In this document: positions 31,129-40,262 of the stretch, in pieces
Position numbering within the stretch: the first letter of the stretch is position 1
Layout: each line of letters begins with the position of its first letter
Assembly: GCA_034416335.1 (NCBI GenBank)
Contig: DAOULV010000001.1
Coordinates: forward strand, 124,001 to 188,000
Source of the DNA: MGML01 sp034416335
GTDB lineage: Bacteria; Chloroflexota; Dehalococcoidia; Dehalococcoidales; UBA2162
Direction of reading: 5' to 3'
DNA: 64,000 bases
The notes under the pieces: model-generated
What the model saw: only the letters and a program-made list of their open reading frames with translations
Told to the model about the DNA's origin: nothing
Databases searched by the model: none
Translations under genes and position numbers: made by a program

Positions 31129-33105
31129 ATGGCCAGACGTATATTAGTGGCTAACGGGACACCGGAACTGGCGGACATGACCCGCAGGGCGGCTCCGCCC
31201 GGCGTCGAGGTGGACGAGGCTTCCGGTTCGGAGGAAATACTGAGGAAGATTCAGCACGACCGTCCGGACCTTATCTTACTGATGAAAATCGAGCCTGCGA
31301 AGAACCACCTTGACCTGGTCGACGAAATCCGCCGGGGCTGGATTTCCCGCCACTCCTCACTGCAGATCATCGAGGCTGGCCCGGAAGATATTTCTTTCCG
31401 TATCCTTCCCGTTGATACAGACAATGATTCCAACGATACCCGGTCTGAATCACCGGTGTCCGGTGAAGTCTTCATCTCCCGACTCAGGGACACTATCCTC
31501 CTCAGATTTAAGGAAAGGGAAAACAAACTGAAAACAGCCGTCCTGGACCCGGACGTCTTTTGTTTAATCTGGGAGCAGATTCCCGGTCCGGGCGCCTACG
31601 AAATAAGGCAGGAGAACGTGCTCCGCAACGCCCGGAAGGCAGCCGGGGGAGACAAGATCTGCGCAATCAGCGTTACCGATAATCCGGGAGGAAATCCCAG
31701 CATCTCTACGGACGTCCTGTCCCGCGAAATAAGGGACATCGGCGTCGAGCCCCTGGTCCATGTAGCCTTCCGTGACAGGAGTCGCAACGAGTCCGAAAGC
31801 CTGCTTTATCAGCTCGCGGCCATAGATATCAGGAACCTTCTGCTCCTCACCGGCGACTACCCCGCCGTATCATCCTACCAGGGCAGTTCCCAGCCCGTAT
31901 TCGATCTCGACGCCGTCAATGGCTTGCGGCTTGTCGCTGAAATGAACAGCGGCATGGAACATGAAATTATGCGGAGAAAAGTCCGGCTTGCGGACACCGA
32001 CTTCTTCACCGGCGTCGCCTTCTCTCCGTTTAAACGGGAAGAAGCCGAGGTAATGGGACAGTACTACAAGCTTCAAAAAAAGATCGCGGCGGGCGCGCAT
32101 TTCCTTATCACCCAGGTCGGTTACGATGCCCGTAAACTGCACGAGATACTGATCTGGCTTAAACGACAGGATAAACTTGTCAAGGCTATCGCCAGCATCT
32201 ATGTGTTGCCCTATCCCACTGCCAAGGTAATGAACGCCAACCGCATCCCGGGCTGCGTCGTCACCGATAAGATGCTGGCTGAGATAGCTCTTGAAGCTTC
32301 GGGGGAAGATAAGGGAAGGAATGCGCAATTGGAACGGGCAGCCAGGATGTACGCGGTTGTCCGCGGTATGGGATTCGACGGTGCCAGCATCAGCGGTCAG
32401 AACCTCCCCTATGAAAGCGTCGAATACATCGTCGATAAAGGTAACGAACTGCTGGAGCACTGGCATGACTTCGTGCCCGAGTTTGATTTCCCTCAGGACG
32501 GCGGGTTTTATCTTTTCGAAAAGGACTCAGGTACCGGACTTAATCATCCCAAACCTGCTCCCCGGTCTCAAGCTGGCTCCAGATCACTCACTTACAGTTT
32601 TTCACTGGCCGTTCATAAGACAGCTATGGTTCCCGGACGTCCTCTGTTTACCTTCCTGGCACCGATGATGCGGTTTGTGGACCGCCATAAATTTCTTGCT
32701 AAAATATTCGGCTTTTTCGAGCACCTTTTTAAAGTTACCCTGTACGATTGCCAGAATTGCGGGGATTGCGCTTTGTACGAGGTTGCGTATTTGTGCCCCA
32801 TGTCCCAGTGTCCCAAGAATCAGCGTAACGGGCCGTGCGGGGGTAGTTATAACGGCTGGTGCGAGGTTTATCCGGATGAGCGTAAGTGTGTTTGGGTGAA
32901 AGCCTATCGTCGCTTTAAGTCGGGACATCATGAGGACGACATCGGGAAAACCATTGTTCCGCCTAATAACTGGGAACTCTGGCAAACGCCTTCGTGGCTG
33001 AACTTTTTTACCGGACGTGACCATTCCTCCAGAAATATCAGCCTTGATTCTCCTTCTCTCAGGAACACGTCCGGCTCTGTCAACGAGTCACAGTCATCCG
33101 GTTGA
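31129..33105 (+). CDS. Receiver-like/methylenetetrahydrofolate reductase/MetV-type fusion protein
   Basis: 658 residues in three parts. Residues 1 to about 120 resemble a receiver domain (RILVANGTPELADMTRRA, DLILLM). About 135-450 is a MetF-type TIM barrel (ISVTDNPGGNPS, LLLTGDYPA, GAHFLITQVGYDARKL). The C-terminus has a Cys cluster YDCQNCGDC, LCPMSQCPKNQRNGPCGG, WCEV and RKC, as in MetV/MTHFR C-terminal domains. The pair MetF plus MetV reduces methylene- to methyl-THF in acetogen-type pathways. Start: ATG 31129 or GTG 31126; GGGGGAGG serves both. Confidence 0.85.
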   Translation: MARRILVANGTPELADMTRRAAPPGVEVDEASGSEEILRKIQHDRPDLILLMKIEPAKNHLDLVDEIRRGWISRHSSLQIIEAGPEDISFRILPVDTDNDSNDTRSESPVSGEVFISRLRDTILLRFKERENKLKTAVLDPDVFCLIWEQIPGPGAYEIRQENVLRNARKAAGGDKICAISVTDNPGGNPSISTDVLSREIRDIGVEPLVHVAFRDRSRNESESLLYQLAAIDIRNLLLLTGDYPAVSSYQGSSQPVFDLDAVNGLRLVAEMNSGMEHEIMRRKVRLADTDFFTGVAFSPFKREEAEVMGQYYKLQKKIAAGAHFLITQVGYDARKLHEILIWLKRQDKLVKAIASIYVLPYPTAKVMNANRIPGCVVTDKMLAEIALEASGEDKGRNAQLERAARMYAVVRGMGFDGASISGQNLPYESVEYIVDKGNELLEHWHDFVPEFDFPQDGGFYLFEKDSGTGLNHPKPAPRSQAGSRSLTYSFSLAVHKTAMVPGRPLFTFLAPMMRFVDRHKFLAKIFGFFEHLFKVTLYDCQNCGDCALYEVAYLCPMSQCPKNQRNGPCGGSYNGWCEVYPDERKCVWVKAYRRFKSGHHEDDIGKTIVPPNNWELWQTPSWLNFFTGRDHSSRNISLDSPSLRNTSGSVNESQSSG

Positions 33106-33108
33106 ATA

Positions 33109-33894
33109 CTATTTACCTGCGCCTTTTTCCTTCACCTCTTCCCAGAGAGCGTTCTTTTCATCAAAAGACAATTCTTTAAATACCAGGTTACGCTGATGGC
33201 AGAGGTCTTCCATACTGGAGAATCGCCGGAAAAACTTATTATTGGCAACTCGAAGAGCCGTCTCGGGATCTATGCCCTCCCAGCGAGCAATATTCACTAT
33301 AGTGAATAACAGATCGCCGAACTCTCCTTCTTTTTCCTCACGACCTGCGGACTCTTTAATTTCCCTGATTTCTTCAACTACCTTATCGATTACGCCTTCC
33401 ATATTGCGCCACTCAAAACCGACATTTACCGCTCTACGTGAAATCTCATAGGCATAACTCAGGGCAGGCATATGCTTTGGGACACTGTCCAGAAGTGACT
33501 TTTCCTTTCCTCTTTCCCTGCTTTTCAATTCTTCCCAGTTATGTGATACTTCCTCGGCACTACTTACTTCCGTCGTGCCGAATACGTGGGGATGCCGATA
33601 TATCAGCTTTTCGTTCAGAGCTTTTATCACGTCGCCAATGTTGAATTCTCCGAATTCGGCTGCAATCTGCGCGTGAAGCATTATCTGGAGGAGGATATCG
33701 CCGAGTTCCCCTTTCAACTTCTCCGTATCGCCCTCGTCCAGAGCTTCCAGGGCTTCGTAGCATTCCTCCAGCAGGTATTTCCTCAATGAAGCGTGAGTCT
33801 GTTTCCTGTCCCAGGGACAGCCGTCGGGACCGCGCAATCGGGCGATGATTTCAACCAGCGTTTCGAACCGGTCGAGGTTATCGTATTCGGACAA
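33109..33894 (-). CDS. mazG: Nucleoside triphosphate pyrophosphohydrolase MazG
   Basis: 261 residues of the two-domain MazG form: first EExxE/ExxD motif in LLEECYEALEALDEGD and KGELGDILLQ, the second in VVEEIREIKE and GEFGDLLF. CPWDRKQTHASLRKYLLEE is the family signature. It removes pyrophosphate from aberrant NTPs. TTG is chosen as start (ending at 33894) because GAGGAG lies 6 bases upstream and a consensus promoter is 20 bases further; the upstream in-frame extension overlaps that promoter. It converges on the fusion gene with 3 bases between stops. Confidence 0.92.
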   Translation of the reverse strand: MSEYDNLDRFETLVEIIARLRGPDGCPWDRKQTHASLRKYLLEECYEALEALDEGDTEKLKGELGDILLQIMLHAQIAAEFGEFNIGDVIKALNEKLIYRHPHVFGTTEVSSAEEVSHNWEELKSRERGKEKSLLDSVPKHMPALSYAYEISRRAVNVGFEWRNMEGVIDKVVEEIREIKESAGREEKEGEFGDLLFTIVNIARWEGIDPETALRVANNKFFRRFSSMEDLCHQRNLVFKELSFDEKNALWEEVKEKGAGK

Positions 33895-33913
33895 TATTAT
33901 CTCCTCAACAAAG

Positions 33914-33942
33914 ATTATACAGGTCTGACAGAGATGGGACAA
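33914..33942 (-). promoter_or_regulatory. Promoter of mazG
   Basis: TTGTCC (33937-33942), 17-base spacer and perfect TATAAT (33914-33919) on the minus strand. Confidence 0.6.
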
Positions 33943-33960
33943 TCAAGCCCTCCCGGTAGT

Positions 33961-34893
33961 CTACAGCTCTGCCAGCACCTTTTCAAAAAACGCCCTGCCT
34001 ACAGTATCCAGTTTCTCTTCTTCCGGTTGTATGAGCCACCACAGGCAGTTCACGCAGGTTAGATACCGATAGAAAGTACGTAATACTCGGACGTGAGGTG
34101 ATATTTTTTCAAGCATTTCGCGCGACCCGCAGTACTCTGCCAGGAATCGTTCGGCTTTCTCCTCAGACCAGTCTGTGAAAGTAAACAGGCAGGCCAGATC
34201 GAGTAACCCCGAGCTGATACGCACCTCTCCCCAGTCCGCGAACACCGGTGTTCCATCGGGTCTTAACATGATATTATCGCCTGCCAGATCGCCGTGCGTT
34301 AAAGCCGGCCGGGCGTCCGCTAATGCTTTTTCGATATCCGGCATCAAGGCAATATAAGTGTCGTAATGTCTCCGTACCACCTCGAGTGCCGGCCTGTACC
34401 CCTCGGGCAGACTCTTCCAGTAATCATCCCCGTTATGAACAATGCTGCACTGGTCGGCTAATCGCCTGGTCACTGTCAGGCGTATATCGGGGCGGTCGTC
34501 CGGTATCCCCTCTATATCAGGGACTTTTGTCCCGTGGACCGTGCAAAGTGCCCGGGCTAATTGCATTGCCCAGGTCTCTGACTGCCTGACTTCAGAACTC
34601 GGATAAAGCAGATACTCCATCATAAAGCCGCTGATTTCTTCCAGCCACTCCTCCACCCCGGGAACATTCGCTTCCGGTTCTATGGTATTCAGATACTTTA
34701 ATAACCGGTGCTCCCTTAATACAATCTCTTTGGCTTTTTCGCGGGCTATTTTTAGGGCGTATTTCTCGCTATCTCTCTCGATAACAAGAATGTCGCTTGT
34801 TGCCCCGTGCGTAATGACCTCGACAGGTTGCCAGCCGTTTTTCTCCAGAAAGTCAGATACTGACTTTCTGGAAATGAGTTCCTCGATAGACAT
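33961..34893 (-). CDS. Phosphotransferase of the APH/choline kinase fold
   Basis: 310 residues. The catalytic loop is LTHGDLAGDNIML, with the metal-binding VFADWGEVRI in place of the usual D-x-D/E after it; the N-terminal lobe has YALKIAREKAKEIVLREHRL. These define the aminoglycoside phosphotransferase-like superfamily, which also contains homoserine, choline and other kinases. Substrate unknown. No strong Shine-Dalgarno; it starts 14 bases after fmt on the same strand and is probably co-transcribed. A perfect inverted repeat lies within codons 8-17. Confidence 0.82.
   Translation of the reverse strand: MSIEELISRKSVSDFLEKNGWQPVEVITHGATSDILVIERDSEKYALKIAREKAKEIVLREHRLLKYLNTIEPEANVPGVEEWLEEISGFMMEYLLYPSSEVRQSETWAMQLARALCTVHGTKVPDIEGIPDDRPDIRLTVTRRLADQCSIVHNGDDYWKSLPEGYRPALEVVRRHYDTYIALMPDIEKALADARPALTHGDLAGDNIMLRPDGTPVFADWGEVRISSGLLDLACLFTFTDWSEEKAERFLAEYCGSREMLEKISPHVRVLRTFYRYLTCVNCLWWLIQPEEEKLDTVGRAFFEKVLAEL
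34844..34872. repeat. 12-base perfect inverted repeat in the 5' coding end of the phosphotransferase
   Basis: Arms 34844-34855 and 34861-34872 around GATAC. It would form a stable hairpin in the mRNA just after the start codon. Confidence 0.5.
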
Positions 34894-34907
34894 TTTCGCT
34901 TACTTTC

Positions 34908-35849
34908 TCAGGAATCCGATGGAAGTACGGCGCCGATAAGGTTTCTCTGTCCCTGTACGAAATCGCCGGCCGGCATTACCCTCTTTCCTTCAAGCTGGAT
35001 CTCGGATACCACCAGCAGTCCTTCGCCGGTGCCGACCCCCAGCAGGTGTTTATCCGGCAGTGGTGTTATCTCTCCCGGTGAGACCTTCTTTTCATATTGG
35101 AGAGGTCTTGCATTAAGGATCTTCAGTTGTTTTCCATTCCATTTTGTGTAGCAGCCTGGCCAGGGATTAAACGCCCGTATCCGTCGCCAGATATCTTCCG
35201 CAGACATATTCCAGTCGATTTCCCCGTCCTGTTTCGTCAGTTGGCCGAAGTAGTTTGACAGCGAAGCGTCCTGCTGTCGGGGAATAATCTCGTTCCTCAT
35301 AAGGCGGGGCAGCGCCTCCAGCACCATCTGCACCGATACCAGTGAAAGTTTTCCAGTCAGTATCCCCGCGGTATCATAGTCCAGTACCGGTACCTGCACC
35401 TGCGCCAGGATATCACCGGAATCCACCTTTCTGACAACCCGCATCAGTGTAGTCCCGGTAAACTCATCGCCCGAAAGAATTGCCGAGACGACCGGTGCCG
35501 CCCCGCGGTGCCTGGGAAGCAGCGAAGGATGTATTGCCAGGCAGTCCCGGGATGGAATATCGATTACTGATTGGGGTAATATCTGGCCGTAAGAGAATAT
35601 CAGAATGTAGTCCGGTTTGTAGGTCGCCAGACGGTCTATTGCTTCTGGATCTTTCAAACTGTCCGGCTGCTCTACCGGCAGGTTATATTCCGTCGCTCTC
35701 TGTTTTACGGGTGACGCTAATACCGACCGTCCTCTACCGGATTCTCTGTCCGGCTGGGTATATACGGCCGCTACTTCATACCCGTTTAACAGGAGGTGTT
35801 CAAGAGTGGGAACAGCGAACCAGGGGGTGCCCATAAATACTATTTTCAA
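34908..35849 (-). CDS. fmt: Methionyl-tRNA formyltransferase
   Basis: 313 residues. MKIVFMGTPWFAVPTLEHLL at the N-terminus, FSYGQILPQSVI, and the catalytic IHPSLLPRHRGAAPV with GTTLMRVVRKVDSGDI are diagnostic; the C-terminal OB-like domain is present (FNPWPGCYTKWNGKQLKI). It formylates initiator Met-tRNA with 10-formyl-THF. The start codon is TTG (ending at 35849) with GGAGG 6 bases upstream; no better ATG keeps the conserved N-terminus. No def gene is adjacent here. Confidence 0.95.
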   Translation of the reverse strand: MKIVFMGTPWFAVPTLEHLLLNGYEVAAVYTQPDRESGRGRSVLASPVKQRATEYNLPVEQPDSLKDPEAIDRLATYKPDYILIFSYGQILPQSVIDIPSRDCLAIHPSLLPRHRGAAPVVSAILSGDEFTGTTLMRVVRKVDSGDILAQVQVPVLDYDTAGILTGKLSLVSVQMVLEALPRLMRNEIIPRQQDASLSNYFGQLTKQDGEIDWNMSAEDIWRRIRAFNPWPGCYTKWNGKQLKILNARPLQYEKKVSPGEITPLPDKHLLGVGTGEGLLVVSEIQLEGKRVMPAGDFVQGQRNLIGAVLPSDS

Positions 35850-36151
35850 TGCCGTCCTCCGCCAGTAATTTTAACACCGAAAATTTTTAATAACAATAAA
35901 AATATCTTGTGACTATCCGTTGGAAAAACCTTAAAAAAAGAAGTCTGATGGACTTTCTAAGGGCTGGTAAGAGTTGAAAATCGCCACCAACTCCCACTAA
36001 AACGGTTGCTATCCAAAGACCTTATTTTGGTATGATGGTTACTGTTTCCGCAACAAAAAAAGCCGCAAATCGGCATAGTTCTTGCTTAGCCCTCCCACCC
36101 GGGAGATTTATTATAGACCGGCTCTTATGGTTAAGAGAGAGGAAGAAGATT
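35850..36151. other. AT-rich gap upstream of dnaA, possible origin region (weak)
   Basis: About 300 bases between divergent fmt and dnaA. 35879-35909 is very AT-rich, and a short AAAAAAAG run is at 35933-35940. Only one DnaA-box-like site was noticed (CTATCCAAA, 36010-36018, 7 of 9 to TTATCCACA). An extended -10 (TGGTATGAT, 36028-36036) may drive dnaA. No convincing cluster of DnaA boxes. Confidence 0.3.
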
Positions 36152-37507
36152 TTGACTCAATCCAGACCCGCGCAGCAGATATGGGACGCTGCATTAGGTG
36201 AGTTACAGGTACACGTTAACAAACCTAACTACCGCACCTGGTTGTCGAAAACGCACGGTATCGGTTACGAAAAAGGCAGTTTCGTCGTCGGTGTCCCCAA
36301 CACGTTCGTCGCGGAATACCTCGAAAGAAACCAGCGCTCCCTCATTGAAAAGGTCCTCAGAGGTTTAACCAGTGATGAAGTACTGGTCCACTTCCGGGTG
36401 GATGGTAATCACGGCAGTCTTTCAAGCTCCAAACCTCGCAGCAGAAGCGTTGCCGCCCAGCAGGGAAGCCTGCCCCTCTTTAACCCCAGGTACACTTTCG
36501 ATACGTTTATTACCGGCAGCAGCAACCAGCTCGCGTTTACCGCCGCGATGGCGGTAGCCCGGAATCCCGGTACCAGCTATAACCCCCTTTTCATATACGG
36601 CGGTGCCGGTCTCGGCAAGACCCACCTGCTTCACGCCATTGGTCATAAAGCTCTTGAAGATAATATGAAGGTGCTCTATGTCCGGGCGGAGGAGTACACC
36701 AATCAGCTTATGCAGGCTCTCAGAGAGAAGAAAACGGAAGAATTCCGGAACCGTTACCGGAGTGTCGATATGCTCTTGATGGACGACGTACAGTTCTTCA
36801 GCGGGAAAACCCAGACCGAGGAGAATTTCTTCCATACTTTCGATGAGCTGTATACTTCCGATCATCAGATAGCTGTCACCTGTGACCAGCCCCCCAGGAT
36901 GATGCCGTCGCTGCAAAAAAGACTCCGCTCCCGCTTCGAGGGCGGCCTGGTAACGGACATACAGGAACCCGACTTCGACACCCGGCTGGCTATTCTCCGT
37001 GCCAAAGCATCGCTGAAAGACCTGGAATTATCCAACGAGGTCCTGGAGATGATAGCTCTCCAGGTGAAGCAGAGTATTCGGGCACTCGAGGGTTCTCTCA
37101 ACCGGGTAGTTGCCTATGCCAGGTTGATACGGGAAATGGTTACTCCGGAACTTGTAGCCCGGGCCCTGAAGGATATATCCAGCGAAGAAATGCCTTCGGC
37201 TCCTGCTACTCCTGAACTGATACTGGAAGCCGTTGTCGACAGCTTCCAGCTTACCCCGTCCGACCTCAAGGGCCGCAAGAGAGACGAAATCACCGCTCTC
37301 GCCCGCCAGGTCGCAATGTACCTTATCCGCCAGGAAACCAACTGTTCCCTCTCTGAAATCGGTAAAGAACTCGGCGGAAGGACGCCGGCAACGGTAAGTC
37401 ATGCTTATCAAAAAATCGCCGGGGATATGAATAACAACCCTTCGCTTAAACGGAAAGTGTTCGATATCCAGAAAGAAATCCACGCCGCCGCCGGAAACCG
37501 GCATTAG
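36152..37507 (+). CDS. dnaA: Chromosomal replication initiator DnaA
   Basis: 451 residues from a TTG start with AGAGGAAG upstream, which gives the usual family length; a 40-residue in-frame extension before it has no DnaA character. Domain I starts QIWDAALGELQVHVNKPNYR. Walker A is GGAGLGKTH, Walker B LLMDDVQFF, the arginine-rich sensor region QKRLRSRFEGGLV, and the C-terminal DNA-binding helix GGRTPATVSHAYQKI. It binds oriC and opens DNA. Divergent from fmt. Confidence 0.96.
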   Translation: MTQSRPAQQIWDAALGELQVHVNKPNYRTWLSKTHGIGYEKGSFVVGVPNTFVAEYLERNQRSLIEKVLRGLTSDEVLVHFRVDGNHGSLSSSKPRSRSVAAQQGSLPLFNPRYTFDTFITGSSNQLAFTAAMAVARNPGTSYNPLFIYGGAGLGKTHLLHAIGHKALEDNMKVLYVRAEEYTNQLMQALREKKTEEFRNRYRSVDMLLMDDVQFFSGKTQTEENFFHTFDELYTSDHQIAVTCDQPPRMMPSLQKRLRSRFEGGLVTDIQEPDFDTRLAILRAKASLKDLELSNEVLEMIALQVKQSIRALEGSLNRVVAYARLIREMVTPELVARALKDISSEEMPSAPATPELILEAVVDSFQLTPSDLKGRKRDEITALARQVAMYLIRQETNCSLSEIGKELGGRTPATVSHAYQKIAGDMNNNPSLKRKVFDIQKEIHAAAGNRH

Positions 37508-37528
37508 AAACCGGAGCCAAAATTTTCC

Positions 37529-37548
37529 CCGGGACCCCCGGATTTTTT
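37529..37548 (+). terminator. Rho-independent terminator of dnaA
   Basis: CCGGG (37529-37533) pairs with CCCGG (37537-37541), followed by A and six T. The stem is short but pure GC. Confidence 0.55.
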
Positions 37549-37715
37549 AATAACCCTCTTCACCATTTGATAACATATCCATCGTTCCTGCCTAAAATAC
37601 CCCGGTTTTAATAGCACCCTTGTTAATTCTATCCTCGCTGATTTCGTGCTACTATTATTAATAATAATTCATCCCTAACACTACAGCTATATAAAATATA
37701 CAGGGATTACGATAA

Positions 37716-38981
37716 TTGTACGACAGGGTAGAAATTAAAGTTAAAGCGGGTGACGGCGGGGATGGTGTCGTGGGTTTTCGTCGTGAAAAGTTCGTGCCCT
37801 ACGGTGGTCCGGATGGCGGAGATGGCGGAGACGGTGGTAACGTTGTAATAAAAGCTGATTCCGGGATAACGGACCTTAAGATGTTCAAGCCTAACAGGCT
37901 GTATAAAGCGGACAGGGGTGAGAACGGTAAAGGCCAGAAAAAGCATGGCAAGAGAGGAAAAGACCTTGTTCTGCTCGTGCCTGTTGGGACTATAGCCTTG
38001 GGACTAAGTGGTACCGCAGAGGAACTGCTGATAGCCGATTGTGAAGAACCGGGACAGGAAGCGGTTGTGGTATATGGCGGTAGGGGTGGTCAAGGTAACA
38101 CTCACTTCGCAACGTCGACAAACCAGGCGCCGCGGATTGCCCAGAAAGGTGAAAAAGGGGAAGAACGTTCACTGGTCCTGGAAATGAGATTGATTGCCGA
38201 TGTCGGTATCATCGGATTTCCCAATGCCGGAAAATCTACTCTGCTGTCCCGCGTATCGGCTGCCGGCCCTAAGATAGCCGGTTATCCCTTTACGACCCTG
38301 GAACCCGTCCTGGGCGTGGTAGAGATAGGCCTGAAAGACTTCATAATCGCGGAAATACCCGGTTTGATCGAAGGCGCCCACCTTGGTAAAGGCCTGGGAC
38401 ACGACTTTCTCAGGCATATCGTACGTACCAAAATACTGGTTCACCTGGTCGACGGCACTTCCGAATCTCCTGTCGAAGATATGATACGGGTAAACAACGA
38501 GCTGGCATTGTATGACCCCGGACTGGCTAAAAAGTCCCAGCTAGTCGCGGTAAACAAGATAGACGTGCCCGGGATGAAGGAACGCCTTGACGATATTGGG
38601 GAAGAGTTCGAACGGGCGGGTGTTCGTGCGAGATTTATTTCGGCGGAAACGGGAGAGATGGTCCGGGAACTTATGGAAGAGACACAGGCACTGCTGGAGA
38701 AAGCCGGTAAGGGTATCCTGGCGGGAAAGAAAGTCCCCGCAGCCATATTCCGACCACAGCCCAAACAGACGGAAGCGACCGTGACTAAAGACGGCGACGT
38801 CTACGTGATAAACGCGCCTGACCTGGAAAGAATAATTGCCGGTGTGGATACGAGCGGTGAGGAGGTTCGCCGTCAGCTGCAGCGACCTATGGCAAGGTAC
38901 GGTGTGACCCGGGCGCTCGAGAAGGCGGGTATCGTACCCGGAGATAAAGTCCGCTGCGGCGACTACGAATGGGAATGGTAG
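37716..38981 (+). CDS. obg: GTPase Obg/CgtA
   Basis: 421 residues. The glycine-rich Obg fold (KVKAGDGGDGVVGFRREKF, GGPDGGDGGDGGNV) precedes the G domain: GFPNAGKSTLL, FTTLEP, EIPGLIEGA, NKID. A C-terminal OCT domain follows (FRPQPKQTEATVTKDGD to the end). It acts in 50S maturation and stress control. The start codon is TTG at 37716 with a weak AGGG. Followed by nadD after 23 bases, a common order in bacteria. Confidence 0.96.
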   Translation: MYDRVEIKVKAGDGGDGVVGFRREKFVPYGGPDGGDGGDGGNVVIKADSGITDLKMFKPNRLYKADRGENGKGQKKHGKRGKDLVLLVPVGTIALGLSGTAEELLIADCEEPGQEAVVVYGGRGGQGNTHFATSTNQAPRIAQKGEKGEERSLVLEMRLIADVGIIGFPNAGKSTLLSRVSAAGPKIAGYPFTTLEPVLGVVEIGLKDFIIAEIPGLIEGAHLGKGLGHDFLRHIVRTKILVHLVDGTSESPVEDMIRVNNELALYDPGLAKKSQLVAVNKIDVPGMKERLDDIGEEFERAGVRARFISAETGEMVRELMEETQALLEKAGKGILAGKKVPAAIFRPQPKQTEATVTKDGDVYVINAPDLERIIAGVDTSGEEVRRQLQRPMARYGVTRALEKAGIVPGDKVRCGDYEWEW

Positions 38982-39004
38982 GACTCCGTATGAGGTATAT
39001 ATAA

Positions 39005-39610
39005 ATGAAAACGGGGATAATTGGCGGGACCTTCGACCCCGTCCATAACGGGCATATGATGATAGCCGGGGAAGCGATGAAACGACTGGATCTGGATGAG
39101 GTTCTTTTCATTCCCACGTCGCAGACTCCGCTCAAGGAAGATAACGCCGTAACGCCGGTCGAACACCGGGTGGCGATGATAGAGCTGGCGCTTGCCGCTA
39201 ACCCTGCCTTCAGACTGTCCACGATTGAAATAGACAGGGCAGGAATATCATATACGGTTGATACCATTGACGCGCTGAAAAAGTCGCCTGGTGACGACTG
39301 TGAGTTGTATTTCATCGTCGGTCTGGATAACCTCAAAACACTGCCCCGGTGGAAAGAGCCGGACAGGCTGGTGAAGATGTGCCGTCTGGTGGCGGTGCGC
39401 AGACCGGGCTATGAAATACCGGATATAGAGGAATTGGAAAAAGATGTCCCGGGATTGTCGGAAAGTCTTGTAATAATCGATGAAATGGCGCCGGATATAA
39501 GCGCCACGGACATCAGAAATAGAATTGCCGCTGGTCTGCCGGTTGATACTCTCGTCCCTGCTCCGGTCGAAAAATACATCCGGCGGACCGGATTATATAT
39601 ACGACAATAA
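39005..39610 (+). CDS. nadD: Nicotinate-nucleotide adenylyltransferase
   Basis: 201 residues. GIIGGTFDPVHNGHMMIA is the nucleotidyltransferase HxGH motif and ISATDIRNRIAAG matches the ISxTxxR signature at the C-terminus; DLDEVLFIPTSQTPLK is the NadD spacer. It makes deamido-NAD from nicotinate mononucleotide and ATP. Directly after obg. Confidence 0.95.
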   Translation: MKTGIIGGTFDPVHNGHMMIAGEAMKRLDLDEVLFIPTSQTPLKEDNAVTPVEHRVAMIELALAANPAFRLSTIEIDRAGISYTVDTIDALKKSPGDDCELYFIVGLDNLKTLPRWKEPDRLVKMCRLVAVRRPGYEIPDIEELEKDVPGLSESLVIIDEMAPDISATDIRNRIAAGLPVDTLVPAPVEKYIRRTGLYIRQ

Positions 39611-39635
39611 ATATGGTTTATAACCGGGAGGAAAT

Positions 39636-40202
39636 ATGAACGCTGTCGGTGTGGTAGGAAGCCCCAGAAGAAACGGCAATACGGAGTTGATAACGAAACA
39701 TACCCTGCAGGCGATAGCCGAAGAAGGACTGGAAACGGAACTCATCCCCCTGGCCGGACTGGATATCCGGCCCTGTAGTGCCTGCGGAGGCTGTCTGGAA
39801 GAGGAAAAGTGCACCATTGATGACGACCTTTTTCCTATATATAAGAAGATGAAAGCGGCGGACGCGATTATTCTTGCCTCGCCGGTTTACTACGGTTCGG
39901 CGACCTCCCTGATAAAGTCGTTGATGGACCGGACTGGATTAATGAGCGGCAGGGAACGGCGAGCATTTGCCGGGAAAGTCGGCGGACCACTGGTGGTCGC
40001 CCGGCGCGCCGGTCAGAATTTCACTCACGCCCAGCTTCTCTTCTGGTTCCATATCCTCGGGTTTTATATGCCCGGCTCCACCTACTGGAATATATCGTTC
40101 GGCCGTGAGAAAGGCGAGGTCAACGACGACGAGGAAGGCCTGATAACAGCCTGGAATTTCGGCAAAAACGTCGCCCACCTGGTCAAGAAACTGAAAGCAT
40201 GA
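39636..40202 (+). CDS. Iron-sulfur flavoprotein (NADPH-dependent FMN reductase fold)
   Basis: 188 residues. GVVGSPRRNGNTELI is the FMN phosphate loop; PCSACGGCLEEEKC carries the compact C-x2-C-x2-C-x5-C arrangement of iron-sulfur flavoproteins (Isf), which hold FMN and [4Fe-4S] and shuttle electrons from ferredoxin or reduce O2/peroxide in anaerobes. SPVYYGSATSLIKSLMDR is the usual active-site segment. GGGAGG precedes the ATG. A terminator follows at once. Confidence 0.87.
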   Translation: MNAVGVVGSPRRNGNTELITKHTLQAIAEEGLETELIPLAGLDIRPCSACGGCLEEEKCTIDDDLFPIYKKMKAADAIILASPVYYGSATSLIKSLMDRTGLMSGRERRAFAGKVGGPLVVARRAGQNFTHAQLLFWFHILGFYMPGSTYWNISFGREKGEVNDDEEGLITAWNFGKNVAHLVKKLKA

Positions 40203-40208
40203 CAAAAG

Positions 40209-40238
40209 AAAGACGCAAGGTAATTACCTTGCGTCTTT
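40209..40238. terminator. Bidirectional terminator between the flavoprotein gene and gyrB
   Basis: A 30-base perfect palindrome (40209-40238) with AAAG at one end and CTTTGT at the other, lying between two convergent stop codons. Confidence 0.8.
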
Positions 40239-40262
40239 GTCTCAATAATAGGTAGGTATATT

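Noticed and set aside
36032..36151. 40-residue N-terminal extension of DnaA
   Set aside because: No DnaA similarity and it overlaps the probable promoter; TTG 36152 with AGAGGAAG gives the usual protein length.
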